Shown piece after piece: positions 1-10,895 of a stretch of DNA of 64,000 nucleotides. The position numbers were made by a program, and so were the translations under genes. Location of the stretch: positions 66,577,575 to 66,641,574 of the forward strand of contig OW388294.1 in the NCBI GenBank assembly GCA_936450465.1, given 5' to 3'. Every line of letters begins with the position of its first letter. Positions within the stretch are counted from its first letter, which is position 1. The notes under the pieces were generated by a model. It worked only from the letters and a program-made list of their open reading frames with translations. It did no database searches and had not been told where the DNA came from. The DNA comes from Gibbula magus (taxonomy: Eukaryota > Mollusca > Gastropoda > Trochida > Trochidae).

Positions 1-434
1 GGTTTTGTATGGTGTGAACGTATCATGCCTCGGGCATAAAAAAAACCCTTGCACCAACCAAACCACCCCCCTCCCCTCTGGATCCGTCCCTGAAATGGAC
101 GAGGAAGTCAGGTGTTCGTCACACAAATTTTGTAATACCTGTGAGGTGAACACTACACTAGGTCAACTTGATTGATCTCTGCGTTTTTCAAGAGGATAAT
201 GTCGCAACGCCATGTTCATAGGGAATCTAGGATTTTGAACGGTTGGGGATGTTTCCAATTTGAAAAACGATTTCAAGAACAATAATTTCTGAAAACAAGC
301 AACTGCAATATTGTAATTCCTGTCTGATCAAGAATTACAAATAAACTTGCTTGTGATCACTGATTTTTGTGCGAGTATTATGTCGCAATATTGTAGGTTT
401 GAAAAATTGCTTTCAATAATGCCTAATTGTATAT
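1..434. other. Intergenic, no recognised feature
   Basis: AT-rich sequence with stops in all frames. I see no splice-flanked open frame, no repeat shared with the rest of the window and no RNA gene. Confidence 0.5.
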
Positions 435-500
435 ACAGTCAAGCCGCGATAATCCGGCCACCGATAATCCGAATCTCGCAGTTTCCGAACGGTAGGAAGA
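435..500. mobile_element. Truncated pogo/Tigger-like terminus
   Basis: A TA dinucleotide is followed by CAGTCAAGCCGCGATAATCC, which resembles the CAG-start, 'ATAATCC' ends of pogo-like Tc1/mariner elements and the better-preserved element at 38083. No matching inverted end was found downstream, so this looks like a one-ended remnant. The family call rests on remembered terminus style. Confidence 0.4.
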
Positions 501-1136
501 TGTAACCAAACTAATCTCTATAGTAGTCCTCAGTACTCAGTAGTCCGTGTATTTTAACTGAAAATGTTCATTTTCAGAAGAAAAATGAATTGCAATGTCG
601 CAATACCTGTTATATATATAATACGGGGTCTGCTTACGGGGAGTTCCAACACGGGTCATGTCGCAATACATTGCTTGTACTTTGAAAACAATTTCAATAG
701 CAATTTATTTATTATTTATTTATTTTATATTTATTTATAGTGAAAATCTGTTTTCTGCGCAGGTATTCGTTCCTCTAGAGAGATCACTCCATATACAGAC
801 ATTATATCGCGGTTGGAGGTCGTTTGTTATATACGCGGCGTCTACAAAGAACGAACGTTAACTGAGATTCATTTTGAATGGTTATTTTAGTTCATTCTCA
901 GTCAGTTCAAAATATATAGTTGTACATGTATATCTATGACTATTATAATATGACAGTCATATGGGTGTGTCCCAAATAAAAGTATACAATGCACAGGTGA
1001 TTCGAATTATGCAATCTACTGCTGTGGCAATGTTGCAACACCAACAAAAAAAAAAATAAAATTAAAAAAAATAAAAAATGTTGCAACACATGTTTGGTAT
1101 AATCGAACTCGGAATACCTTTTCACAAGGCAATACC
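501..1136. other. Intergenic, no recognised feature
   Basis: Low-complexity AT-rich DNA with homopolymer A runs near 1047-1078. The small open frames here have no family resemblance and no splice context. Confidence 0.5.
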
Positions 1137-2067
1137 AGGGCTCCGTTCCATAACAGCGAGCGCTTATAATCGCCCATTGATCGCTCAATGTAGCGCTCAA
1201 TGTATCGCATTCTCACCTGAACGACACGGTGCGATTCCTCGAAGTTTGCTCGCTTTGCTACGTAGCGCTACATTGAGCAATCGCGTTCAAGAGAGGTTTA
1301 AAAGTAATCTAATCTTTTACCTGAAAGAGTATCACAGTTGAGTGAATAAAGACTTAGAAACAGTAATAACATCCGGACCTTCCGATGTCGTAGTGACTTA
1401 TATAATAATTCATTCCTACCTGATACAATAAGACAATGGAATAATTTACCTAATAATATCTCGAATGCTGAAACTATAAGCAATTTCAAAAGCCTACTGA
1501 AATCAACAAGACCATGCAATATGATCATATTTCACCTTACATTTGGTACACGGTTTTGCCAAATTGCTCATTCACACCTCAGACTTGGGTGCAGTGATTT
1601 GAATGCACACATGTTTGAACGGCATATATCCGCAGATCCATCCTGCCTATGTGGTCACCCCTATGACGAAATTTACATTATTTCTTTACTTGTCGAAATC
1701 ATGCCGCAATAAGAAATGAAATGTATTTTTACAAGTATTTGAACAATTTGAACACAGTATTGAATGGAATTTATAATAAAAGCAAGTTAATAAACGCTTT
1801 GATACTCAAATCTGTCCATACTTTCATTATAAAAACGCTTCGGTTTGATAAATGAATTATTGTTATGTACGCAGGTTGCTTGCTCTCCTTTCTTTTTCAT
1901 CATGCTGTTTATTATTAATGTTTGTTGTATCTATGTATAAATGTAATTGAGCGGTATCAACATAAGCCTCTGTGGCTTGTTTACCAATCCACATTCAATT
2001 TATTGAATAAAATATGTTTACACCAAAAGTAATCGCCCATTGAGCGTTTCCACACTGCCCACCTGCC
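1137..2067. repeat. Foldback repeat family A, copy 1 (interrupted)
   Basis: This begins AGGGCTCCGTTCCATAACAG and contains repeated palindromic words such as AGCGCTCAATG and GATCGCTCAATG. The left part (1137-1309) is separated from a short right part (2035-2067) by a LINE fragment with a 10-bp direct repeat at each side. Related copies sit at 2068-2303 and 59783-59997. The right end is poorly defined because copy 2 follows immediately. Confidence 0.65.
1310..2024 (+). mobile_element. 5'-truncated LINE 3' fragment, with TSD
   Basis: Translating the plus strand gives the C-terminal tail typical of CR1/L2-type LINE reverse transcriptases. There is a 'SFLPDTIRQWNNLP' block near 1410-1455. After it come 'HLRLGCSDLNAHMF' (about 1578-1620), 'PSCLCGHPYDE' and, one frame over, 'HYFFTCRNHAAIRNEM'. 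At least one frameshift separates the last two (about 1670). The 3' end is 'TTGAATAAAATATG'. The insert is bracketed by AAAAGTAATC at 1300-1309 and 2025-2034, which fits a target-site duplication. The endonuclease and catalytic RT core are absent, so the copy is dead. Confidence 0.75.
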
Positions 2068-2303
2068 AGGGCTCCGTTCCATAACAGCGAGCGCTCATAA
2101 TCGTTCATTGATCGCTCAATGTAGCGCTCAATTAGCGCTCAATGTAGCGCATTCTCTCCTGAACGAGACGGTGCGATTCCTCGAGGTTTGCTCGCATTGC
2201 TACGTAGCGCTACATTGAGCGATCGCGTTCAAGAGAGGTTTAATGTAGCGCTCAATGAGCGATTTTAAGCGCTCGCTGTTATGAATGTTATGAAGCAGAG
2301 CCC
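2068..2303. repeat. Foldback repeat family A, copy 2 (complete)
   Basis: The ends are inverted: AGGGCTCCGTTCCATAACAG with AGCGAGCGC at the left, and GCGCTCGCTGTTATGAATG...AGAGCCC at the right. The interior is made of AGCGCTCAATG-like words in both orientations. No open frame and no clear target duplication were seen. The GGGCTC..GAGCCC ends look like PIF/Harbinger-type termini, but this is a guess. Confidence 0.65.
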
Positions 2304-2795
2304 AAGTGAATCTCACCGGGTAGTCCACGTCGCAGTTTGCGCAGATAGGTTGTCAACAAGAACAAGGAAGTGCGATTCGGTTCAAGGATTTGCGTTTGGA
2401 GGAGATGGGATTACCTAGATCCGCTAACAGGATAGTCCGTGCTGGAATAACAATGTTACCTTAAACAAAGGAAAATATGGGCCACAAATCTTAATAATGT
2501 TGAGACGTATAGATTATAAAAAGCGTTTTAAAACTGATTTTACTGAATTTTACAAAAATGATACAAGTATTATAACAGGGTAGTTTTCCAAAGACTATAA
2601 TGATTAACGATACCTTATAGTAAGGGGAAGATAGGCTAGAACTGAACGTAATTAATTGCGAGGTTATATTATCACAATTAAAGCTGATGTTACCGGAGAA
2701 GTGATACACAATTTTTTGTAAATCTTGGCCTACGTGTAGATTTTCAATCTCTATCAGCTCTAAGATCTTCGTAAGTGTCTTGAATTAACATTGCT
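2304..2795. other. Intergenic, no recognised feature
   Basis: AT-rich; no coding, repeat or RNA signal recognised. Confidence 0.45.
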
Positions 2796-2799
2796 TTAA

Positions 2800-3156
2800 A
2801 GGGGCAGTAGCACGTTTTTTGCAAAATTTATTTTTTCAAAATTTCCCATTTTTAATGAAAGTTTATGTCATTTAAATTAACTTTAGAGGGTAAAACATCT
2901 TATTACACAAATCAATTATCCGTAGTGGTAATAACACAGTTGCGTATAAAGCAAAAATTGCATGGCGGCCATTTTATTGTGAACACAATTTATTATTTCG
3001 AATTACAAAAACCGATTCCCACGGGTTTACAAAACCACGTTCACTCATTTTTTAACTTGATTTTCCTAACAGAGAAGGCTGTTTTACTATTTGTGACATT
3101 ATTTTTCAAAATCATTTCATTAACTTATTCGAGAGAAAAAACGTGCTACTGCCCCT
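2800..3156. mobile_element. TTAA-flanked MITE, family 1, copy A
   Basis: TTAA (2796-2799) precedes AGGGGCAGTAGCACG, and the exact inverse ending in CGTGCTACTGCCCCT is followed by TTAA (3157-3160). The interior holds the family word 'ATGGCGGCCATTTTATTGTG'. Terminal inverted repeats plus TTAA duplication fit non-autonomous piggyBac- or Kolobok-type elements. Other members are at 29013-29808 (half), 32723, 44232 and 61057. Confidence 0.85.
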
Positions 3157-3160
3157 TTAA

Positions 3161-3602
3161 GACTCCCATTGTGCTTAGAGATCTTAGAGAATCCTGGCCC
3201 CGTCTCAAATGTAATAGTTTATTGAATGACTCATTTGATCAATTTGGTGAGTCACGGTAGAGCTGCATCAACAGGGCGAGCATCAATATTTGCATTGGTG
3301 AAATCAGATTGAGCGGGAAGATTGTTGCTCCGAAACGGTAAAGATTGATATTAATACCAGCTCGTTGACGATACAAGTACTTCAGTGAAAATATTACACA
3401 GTCTAAAGTCTCATATCGGTCCACTTATGATGTCATATTGATGGCTCACATTGTCGACAATTTGCTTAATTTTTGTTTGCATGTGATAGTATGTACCATT
3501 TTTTTCATTATTTATATTTCCCCAGTATACAGGAATCTTACAATGATGACACACGAGTGTTACCAAAACATGTACGAATCACTTAGAACGACCCTTTATT
3601 AC

Positions 3603-3676
<74 letters not shown>

Positions 3677-4399
3677 TATATATATATATATATGCTTTTC
3701 AAGACATGAATTAAAGATTTTTATATATGCTTTTTAAGTTTTCTTAAGATTGCCTATCACTGGGGAATTGAAAATTTAATATAATTATATAGATATTGCA
3801 ATATGTACAGGCTCTTTGTACTGACATTTTGCATGGACACGCGCTATTGGTCATTCATGGTCGCAACTAGGAAGAGTCATGTAAAATAAAACATTCATTG
3901 TACTTTACTGTAGTGTACTGAACAGTGAAAAAAAAGATTTCTAATTCAAGTATTGATAATGGTGTCCATTGATAGGAGACCGTGAGAAAATAGCATGAGT
4001 TGAATAAGGGTTAACCATGATATTTTGGCAAAGTCATTGTTTATGACATGCATGGGATGTTGGTCATGATACATGTAAGACTTCCGTCTACTGACAGTGT
4101 CGTTTAAGGTATAAATAATTCAGGATCAGGAATATTTTAGATAAAGCGTAGTTTCAAGTTGTACAGTATATATAGCTACTGTGAGTTTGATACTGGTAGA
4201 CTTGGATGGTCGCGCATCGTGACCAAACCCTGTCCGTTAGCTTGATAGTCAGTCTGCTCTGGAGAAAATTCTACTTTGTGACAGTTACAAATTTCACAGA
4301 AGCTCATGTCCAGCATTGCGTAACCCCGTTTCATTTAAAAATAAATTGTTTGAGTTATTTGTTTATGGAAGTATTAGACAAACATCCCATTCACACTCT
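3161..4399. other. Intergenic with (TA)n tract
   Basis: There is no coding feature. A (TA)n microsatellite of roughly 70 bp lies at 3606-3673 and continues imperfectly to about 3692. The open frame across it, encoding alternating Tyr-Ile, is an artefact of the repeat. Confidence 0.6.
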
Positions 4400-4665
4400 A
4401 CAGTACCCCACTTCCAAATTCAAGGCATATTAAAGTCTCAAGGCATATTAAAGTCTCATATATTAAGTCTCCATTACTGGCTGATTTAAGCCTTGCAGTA
4501 TTTCCCTCGCTTTGTTGTACCAAAATAGTGAATCGCTGCACCTTAAATGCACAGTGGGTCTTGATTTCCAAGCACAGAGATCTTAAGGAAATACTGCAAG
4601 GCCTAAATCAGCCAGTAATGGAGACAGGCAAGAGATATGCCTTGCATTTGGAAGTTGTACAGTAC
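4400..4665. mobile_element. Foldback MITE family B, copy 1
   Basis: Long inverted arms: 'CTCCATTACTGGCTGATTTA' then 'GCCTTGCAGTATTTCC' on the left are mirrored by 'GGAAATACTGCAAGGC' then 'TAAATCAGCCAGTAATGGAG' on the right. The outer part 'CACTTCCAAATTCAAGGCAT' also pairs with 'TATGCCTTGCATTTGGAAG'. An internal direct duplication of CAAGGCATATTAAAGTCT is present at 4421-4457. A second copy is at 63635-63858. Confidence 0.8.
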
Positions 4666-5160
4666 CGGGCAAAATAAAGGCCTACGTGAAATTATTTCTA
4701 AAAATATATAAATGGTGGTCTCCCAGTTTTCTACTGAATGTAAGAATGTAAATGACAGTCCATTGAAATCGTGAAAAAGGTGTTATTCAAGTCAATGATT
4801 GTTAATAAAACCACGCCCAATGATGACGGTGGATCCGGTTGATTCACTTGCGCACAGTGTCCATGTACATGCGCAGTGTCATCATCACTTCAATGCGAGT
4901 GCGTGCTTGTACATTGTATTGCTGCTTGTGGTTGTTTGCAAATGTGTCTCAGATGTCTTTTCTCTGATTAAACACCGATCGAATACTAAACAGTTACCCT
5001 TGTCTCATTTAATCATCGCCATCATTTGTAACAAGTTCTGAACCTTCAATATGCCATGCAGAATTGATGCAACTTCATAACGCTATAATATTACTAACAT
5101 GTTCTTTATAGTGTTTACGTGATCTGGTAGGCCTTTCAATTGCCCGGTAGTATGTACATA
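4666..5160. other. Intergenic, no recognised feature
   Basis: No feature recognised. The 80-codon open frame at 4799 lacks family features. Confidence 0.4.
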
Positions 5161-5400
5161 CACAGACAGACGGACAGACAGACAGACAGACACAGTTTAT
5201 TAAAGTCTCACCTCATTACATCATTAAAATATCTACATAAATATACAACATAAACACAAACGTTAAAGTATGTAGTGAGCCATGCACACATGTATGACGA
5301 AAGAACGAAGATTATGAAGGAGACTAAATGTGATTTATTGCCCTAATAAGTTCGCTGACAGCGAGTGAAGTTATGTCGAGTATGTTTCTGGTCAAAAGGT
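5161..5400 (-). mobile_element. Possible LINE 3' tail with (GTCT)n
   Basis: Read on the minus strand, this ends '..ACTTTAATAAACTGTGTCTG' then a (TCTG)n run. It matches in style the better-supported LINE tail at 52594-52875. No coherent open frame was found above it, so only the tail may remain. Confidence 0.35.
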
Positions 5401-6670
5401 CACATCATATAGGGTGATAGGTTAATTAAATATGAATGACAATTGCAATGAAAGTCAGAAATTATTTATAGATAAAAAGAATAACGTTGACTACATTGTT
5501 TATTATATCATAATGTATTTATGTTCAGCAACTTATATAAACTATTTATTAGAACATCATGGTGTCTCAATGTTTTATCTAACGATTTAAGTTCTCTTAA
5601 AATGTATAGTTATTGAAGTATAGGCAGTTTACATTTATGAATATTAAATAATGCAAGTAATACAATAAGTTCAAATACATCACCAGATTAATTGTAGATT
5701 AATAACTATATACAGTATTCTATTGCAGTGAATTTCCATATATATATTCCATATTGCTCTTCGCTGTATATTATAAAGGTCATATCTTATACGATATTAG
5801 AAGATAATGATGACAAGGAATAAGAATAAGATTTTTACTTCGATCTTCCTATTTTTTGACATTTCAATACAATAATGGAATTTAATTTAGTTTTAACCGA
5901 ACATATCAGTACATAATCACACAAAAGTAATTTTGTTGGGTTTTGGGACAAAACCTGATTAATTTGAGGTGGATCTCAGTTTACTTAAATATTTACAATC
6001 TGGATTCAACAAGTTGGCTTTTAAGACATGCAAATTTGATATGAGGAAATTGTTCATAATAGCATGGATATCTACTTACAAGGAAGAGTATTGTTGTTTC
6101 AATATGCATAATTAGTAATATTAGTCTCAATCCACCCAGAATATTTATACAGACATTAAACATGTAATGTTATATACATAATCAACTAAGATGTTTCACT
6201 AGAAACATCAAATACTGTATTAAGATTGAACATTGTTGAATTAAAACCCACAATTAACATTATCAACATAAATATTGAAATATTTAGAAAATAAACTAAA
6301 TGCGCATAAAACAACCTACTTAGTTTAAGGGGAATCTTGAAGGTCGTAAATTGTCAGAACTGAGAATTGTAATGACTTTGTGACAGCATTTATTATTATG
6401 ACACACTATCTTTTTACTTTTACTCGAATATGTTATTTAAGCCATACTGAAATGTATTGTCTTTTTGCCAATATGTAATATTTTCAAGTCTTATTAATTT
6501 CAGACCGTAATTAGTTGCACTACTTTACACAATTCACGTGTAAGTTGTAGTTTAGTTCAAGTAATTAAGGGCTATTGTGTTTATTAAAAGTCTCTTCGAT
6601 CGAGTTAGAATTCCATATGGATCGTATGATTTTATGTGCGGTTCTTTCAGTTTACAAATTTCCAAGCCCG
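5401..6670. other. Intergenic, AT-rich
   Basis: More than 1.2 kb of strongly AT-rich DNA with no open frame of note. It may contain upstream introns of the dispanin gene at 6885, but I could not identify a further exon. Confidence 0.4.
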
Positions 6671-6761
6671 AGTGCTTACATTCTCTTCCCACAGAGAGTT
6701 ACTTCCTTCAGGGATAGGAAATCTGAAGGGAGTAACCTCTGTGGGAAGAGTATGCAGTACT
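6671..6761. repeat. Imperfect hairpin just upstream of dispanin exon
   Basis: A 41-base arm (6671-6711, containing CTCTTCCCACAGAG) pairs with 6723-6761 (CTCTGTGGGAAGAG) around an 11-base loop. There are a few mismatches and bulges. It may be a small foldback element or a structured intronic RNA. No target duplication was identified. Confidence 0.6.
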
Positions 6762-6884
6762 TATACCACAGGTGATATTTAGCGCAAATATGTTACGCAA
6801 CTGAGATGAACGACCATTGCGCAAAACTTCACCTGTGCTTATACTTACAACTTCGGATACTTATTTTTGTCTCTCTCCTCCCAG

Positions 6885-8164
6885 GTCACTCAGCCCCAGA
6901 CAGTGGTCATCCAGCCCGCTGTCCAGCCTCCAGACTATCTCATCCTGTCCATCGTGTCCTGTTTCTTCTGCTGGCCAATGGCGATCTGTGCTCTTATGTA
7001 CTCAAACAATGTAAGTATACTCGTGAAAACATCCGAGCATGAACTAACTGCGAAAATGATCATAATGTTGCATTATCATTTACATAAATTATCATCGAAT
7101 TTCAATAATAGTTTCCAATGGAAGTCCAGTTACCAGATACCGAATAATACAATATGACTGTATCACTGAAAGGACCAGAGGCTCCTTTTACAAAGCAATC
7201 GTTGCTAAAGTCAACATTAAATCTAATTCTGTAACATTGCTTTGAGGCTATCCACCAACCATCACGAGTTCTGTAAGGAGGTCTTGAAGTGAGAAATTAA
7301 TATGAGAAAAGACACTGAATCCAGTAATATTAGTGCTGATAGTGCGAAAGAAGTCTTCCTCCACTCCCGTTATTGATTTGGGCATTAATTTCCAAATTCC
7401 TCTTTATGCTCATCCTCGATAATCCAGCGCTATTGTTTCGATAAATCTACACACTTGTGTGTAGATTTATCGAAACAATAGCGCTGGATTATCGAGGATG
7501 CTTTATGCTATGCCAGTCCTAAATCATAAATAACAAAATGTGAGTCAATGATGGACTGGATTCCAAACATTTACAGTGTATGCTCTAGGCGCTAATTCTT
7601 CAATAAGTCTTATATTTTATAATATTTTTCAGTTATGCCTATCTACTAACTGAGCTTAGAGCATCCAGGGTCCATACATTCGAAGCGCCCTTAGTGCTAA
7701 GATAGCCTTAAGTGACATGCATTAATATTACGTTAAGGCTATCCTAGCACTTATACTGCTTCAAAATGTTGCAGGAAACAATAAGGTGGCATGAAATGCA
7801 ATCTTGATGGCACTGAAGTTAACCTTAGTGTTATATTGTTTTCTGCAAAGAGTTATTGGCCTGAATAATATCAGATCAAGCCTAATATGTTGGCTCATTG
7901 CCGTAAAGTGTGTGCAAAAGTTTGAATTGTAAACATTGAAATAGTATTTTAATTTACAAAACTTATAATGACCTTAATTCTAATTTTCAGTCACGAAATT
8001 CGTCCCGAGTGGGTGACTACACGAACGCAGAACAACAGGGACGCACCGCCAAGAACATCGCCATCGCTGCCATCGTTATCGGCGTCATCTGTATAGTCGT
8101 GGCTATAGTGCTTCGTGTAGTACTCGTCACGACTTACTCAACGACAACCTATCGTAGTTACTAG
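6885..8164 (+). CDS. CD225/dispanin-family membrane protein (last two exons)
   Basis: This is a two-exon C-terminal part of a small dual-membrane-segment protein of the CD225/dispanin group, which includes IFITM- and PRRT/SynDIG-like proteins. Exon 1 is 6885-7010 (acceptor CTCCCAG, donor AAT|GTAAGT, 42 codons, phase 0). Exon 2 is 7991-8164 (acceptor TTTTCAG, 57 codons plus TAG). Exon 1 gives a Pro/Gln/Val-rich lead, then 'PPDYLILSIVSCFFCWPMAI' and 'CALMYSN', the family's first intramembrane segment with its Cys pair and the 'YS' motif. Exon 2 has 'GDY..AEQQGRTAKNIAIAA' and a second hydrophobic helix, then a short Thr/Tyr-rich tail. The spacing matches the family. Upstream exons with the start codon and proline-rich N-terminus were not found. 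Both exons are visibly more GC-rich than their surroundings. Family members act in membrane traffic and restriction of membrane fusion; the role here is unknown. Confidence 0.9.
7411..7500. mobile_element. 90-bp perfect palindrome with 9-bp target duplication
   Basis: The 44-base arm 7411-7454 is the exact reverse complement of 7457-7500, with a 2-base centre (TT). The insert is bracketed by CTTTATGCT at 7402-7410 and 7501-7509. It ends CATCCTCGATAATCCAG / inverse. The element at 24550-24940 has similar termini (CATCCTCGGTTACCCAG) and also a 9-bp duplication, so both probably belong to one transposon family. It lies within the intron of the dispanin gene. Confidence 0.85.
7693..7751. repeat. 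Intronic hairpin
   Basis: The arms AGTGCTAAGATAGCCTTAA (7693-7711) and TTAAGGCTATCCTAGCACT (7733-7751) pair with one mismatch. The loop is 21 bases. There is no clear target duplication. Confidence 0.6.
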
Positions 8165-9440
8165 CCCATCCTCGAGGCTCAAGGCACTCTGGAGATGCCG
8201 AGGATGGATGAAAATACTTAAAAAAACTTCCAATGTCCACATTAGTATTAAAGGAATAGTAATGTGATGATCTTTTCTGCTTTCAGTAACATATTGTTCG
8301 CCATGAGATAAGAACCTTTCAATGTCCATTTATTAGGGATAGTTTACATAGAATCCAAAAATAACTTTTTTTGATAAATTATCAAGGTTATTAAGGATTC
8401 TCTCTTCTCACAACATCTCTTCGAAAACCACCATTAACATTTTGAATTCTGAAATTGACATTTGTTTTAGGAAAATGATTAATGCTATTTAGAAACATGT
8501 TAAACTTGCACCAAATGGAAGTAAATTCTACATCAACCACAAATTCAAGACCGAAATCTTTACGATTTTGAAATTTCATGGAATTTGCATTTCTGATAAA
8601 ACTATACAGTGTCACAAAATCTCCATATTTTGTCTTTTTAAAAAAAAAAACCCATTTTGTTCATATTCTTCTTTTTGTGTTTAGTAATTCGTTGTACTTT
8701 ATACGTACATCAACTAGAATTTTTGAGTTTTTTCAATATTCATTTATTTTGGTTCATTGCAGAAAGTTCTCCCCCAACAAGGTTGAGCTGGATATGTGTT
8801 ATCTTAAAAGAACGGTTCTATTGGGGTGTTCATGTGGAAACGAAATTCTGGGGTATATTTTCATATACCTGCTTATATCGTTTATACACATTATAGCCTC
8901 GTAGTACAGTTCTTAAAGTTATTCCTATGACCAAGCTTATGTAGTCTTTTGTGTATCTGTACATATAGTGTACAGTAATCCTGTGACAGCTATTTGTTCA
9001 TCTATATATGGATGTGTATCTCATCGGGTGCCGAACCATTTCTTGACATGCATAATCTTTACTTTTCATTATTTTATCCAAATCTGACCAGAATACCCTT
9101 ATATATAAAAGTTTAAATTTGTTCTGCTTAATATAGTTTTGAAAATGGTTGAATATTCTTGTAAATGTTGACATACGATGCAACACTATAATTTGTTCCA
9201 TTATGTATTTTGATGACTTTTTTTCATATTCAAACGTAATCATTTTGTGCCTTACTTTATGAATTTAAAATTACTTTTCATAAATTTACATAAATGTCTA
9301 AGCTACAAATTTCGTTATGCAATATTTGTGAATTAACATGGTGTATTTCCAAAGTTTGTAATAGTAAGTACACCTAATTCTTATATTGGTTTATTATTGT
9401 TAACTTTTTAAAATATTTCAATAAACTTTATAAGAAAATT
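8165..9440 (+). other. Probable 3' UTR of the dispanin gene
   Basis: AT-rich sequence follows the TAG at 8162-8164. The first good AATAAA followed by AT-rich DNA is at 9420-9425, giving a 3' UTR of about 1.27 kb. The open frames here, on both strands, show no family features. A small CATCCTCG...CGAGGATG inverted pair lies at 8167-8206. Confidence 0.45.
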
Positions 9441-10823
9441 AATATTGTTCATCCTTATTTCCAAAGAAAACGTTTTCATCTGATGATGACGTAGCTGAAC
9501 AGCTTGTAACACTGTCTGCATGTAAATTTATTTATTTGTGTACTCTTTGTATTTTATCAGCTTATCAGCTTTCCTCCTATTTCTACTACACATGAGAAAC
9601 TTTATTTCTCAAAAAAGATTATTACACATTTCACCTGCATATTTCATCATTTTTTATTAAGTACTGAATTATCCCATTTTTCTAACAAATAATTAACACA
9701 TGCATAACATTCGTGTTTTCACGTTGAAGTCGCCCCTTTGTGGCATGCATATGTCCCCCTAACTACGATTGACATAGTCGGAAAACGTCGTGTTGTAAGC
9801 TTGACTAGACAGAAGTGCCTCTATAGCTTTCGGAGAGGAAATGAGATTTACAAAGAGGGAGAGAGGACAGTAAGCCCGCGATAGGATGAATAGGAACCAA
9901 GTAATCCAAATGATTGGGTCGGCAATCAAGAAAAATATTGCTTATGTAAATGCTTCTCCCTACAAACTAATAAACTGACTTGCAAAAGAAACGCCACCAG
10001 AATACAAAAGGTTATTATTTTTCGAGGAACGAGGCCTACCGATTGAAAACACTTTAAACATGTCTTCTAAATGTAACCTGTACATTCATTGTACGCAAAT
10101 GTAAGTTTTCGTAGTAATTTTCGAGAAAAATGAACTTATTGGTCAAAATTTTCAGATGGTGTACAAAGTTAACCAAATTAAAATTGAGTACAAAACATCA
10201 ACAGAATGGAGGTTTTGCATTAAAATATTCGATTGCAAGCGACGAACATGGCTTTTTAAAGTGCTACAGAAAAAGAGAGAACAATTTGCATCCTGCAGGT
10301 TGGAGCGACGCTTAACCAAGTTGCCTAATCATGGATTGCACCAAATGTACAATAGCCAGACTCACTAAATTTTACAGACGAACAGACAGCATTGCGTACA
10401 AGCCACGGAGTGGAAAACAAAAGCTATCCACGCCGTAGAAAGACTGATCTGCTGACTTGTCACCCATTGAACAACTTTTGCAATTCCAACCTCGGCCATT
10501 AACAAAAGAGACTTGGCCTTTTCCTCATGTGTCTGTAAGTCTTCTTACACCATGAAGCTTAAAATATCGTTATTATATTCAATATTCTAAAAATCCTGAT
10601 GATCGAAAAATGGACAATTGACCCTTTACGTCATGTCAATTAATGGTTATTTTTACCGAAATACCCTTCCAATTGTATGTATTTTTGGTACATACTATTA
10701 TAATATGAGTTTGTTTGATTTGGGACCAACAATGGTTTGGTTGCGTTTCTTTTGCAAGTCAGTTTAGTAACAAACAAAGGCGAGTGATGTTCACAGAACA
10801 GAAGTTGTATATATTGCAGAAAC
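9441..10823. other. Intergenic, no recognised feature
   Basis: No gene or repeat family recognised. Two overlapping open frames near 10130-10370 have no recognisable motif. Confidence 0.4.
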
Positions 10824-10841
10824 ACACACACACACACACAC

Positions 10842-10886
<45 letters not shown>

Positions 10887-10895
10887 CATATATAT
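10824..10895. repeat. Compound (CA)n(TA)n microsatellite
   Basis: A run of CACACA is followed by TATATA with interspersed TACATA. The open frames across it on both strands are repeat artefacts. Confidence 0.9.

Noticed and set aside
3438..3737. 99-codon frame with a Tyr-Ile run
   Set aside because: Crosses a (TA)n tract; no domain on either side.
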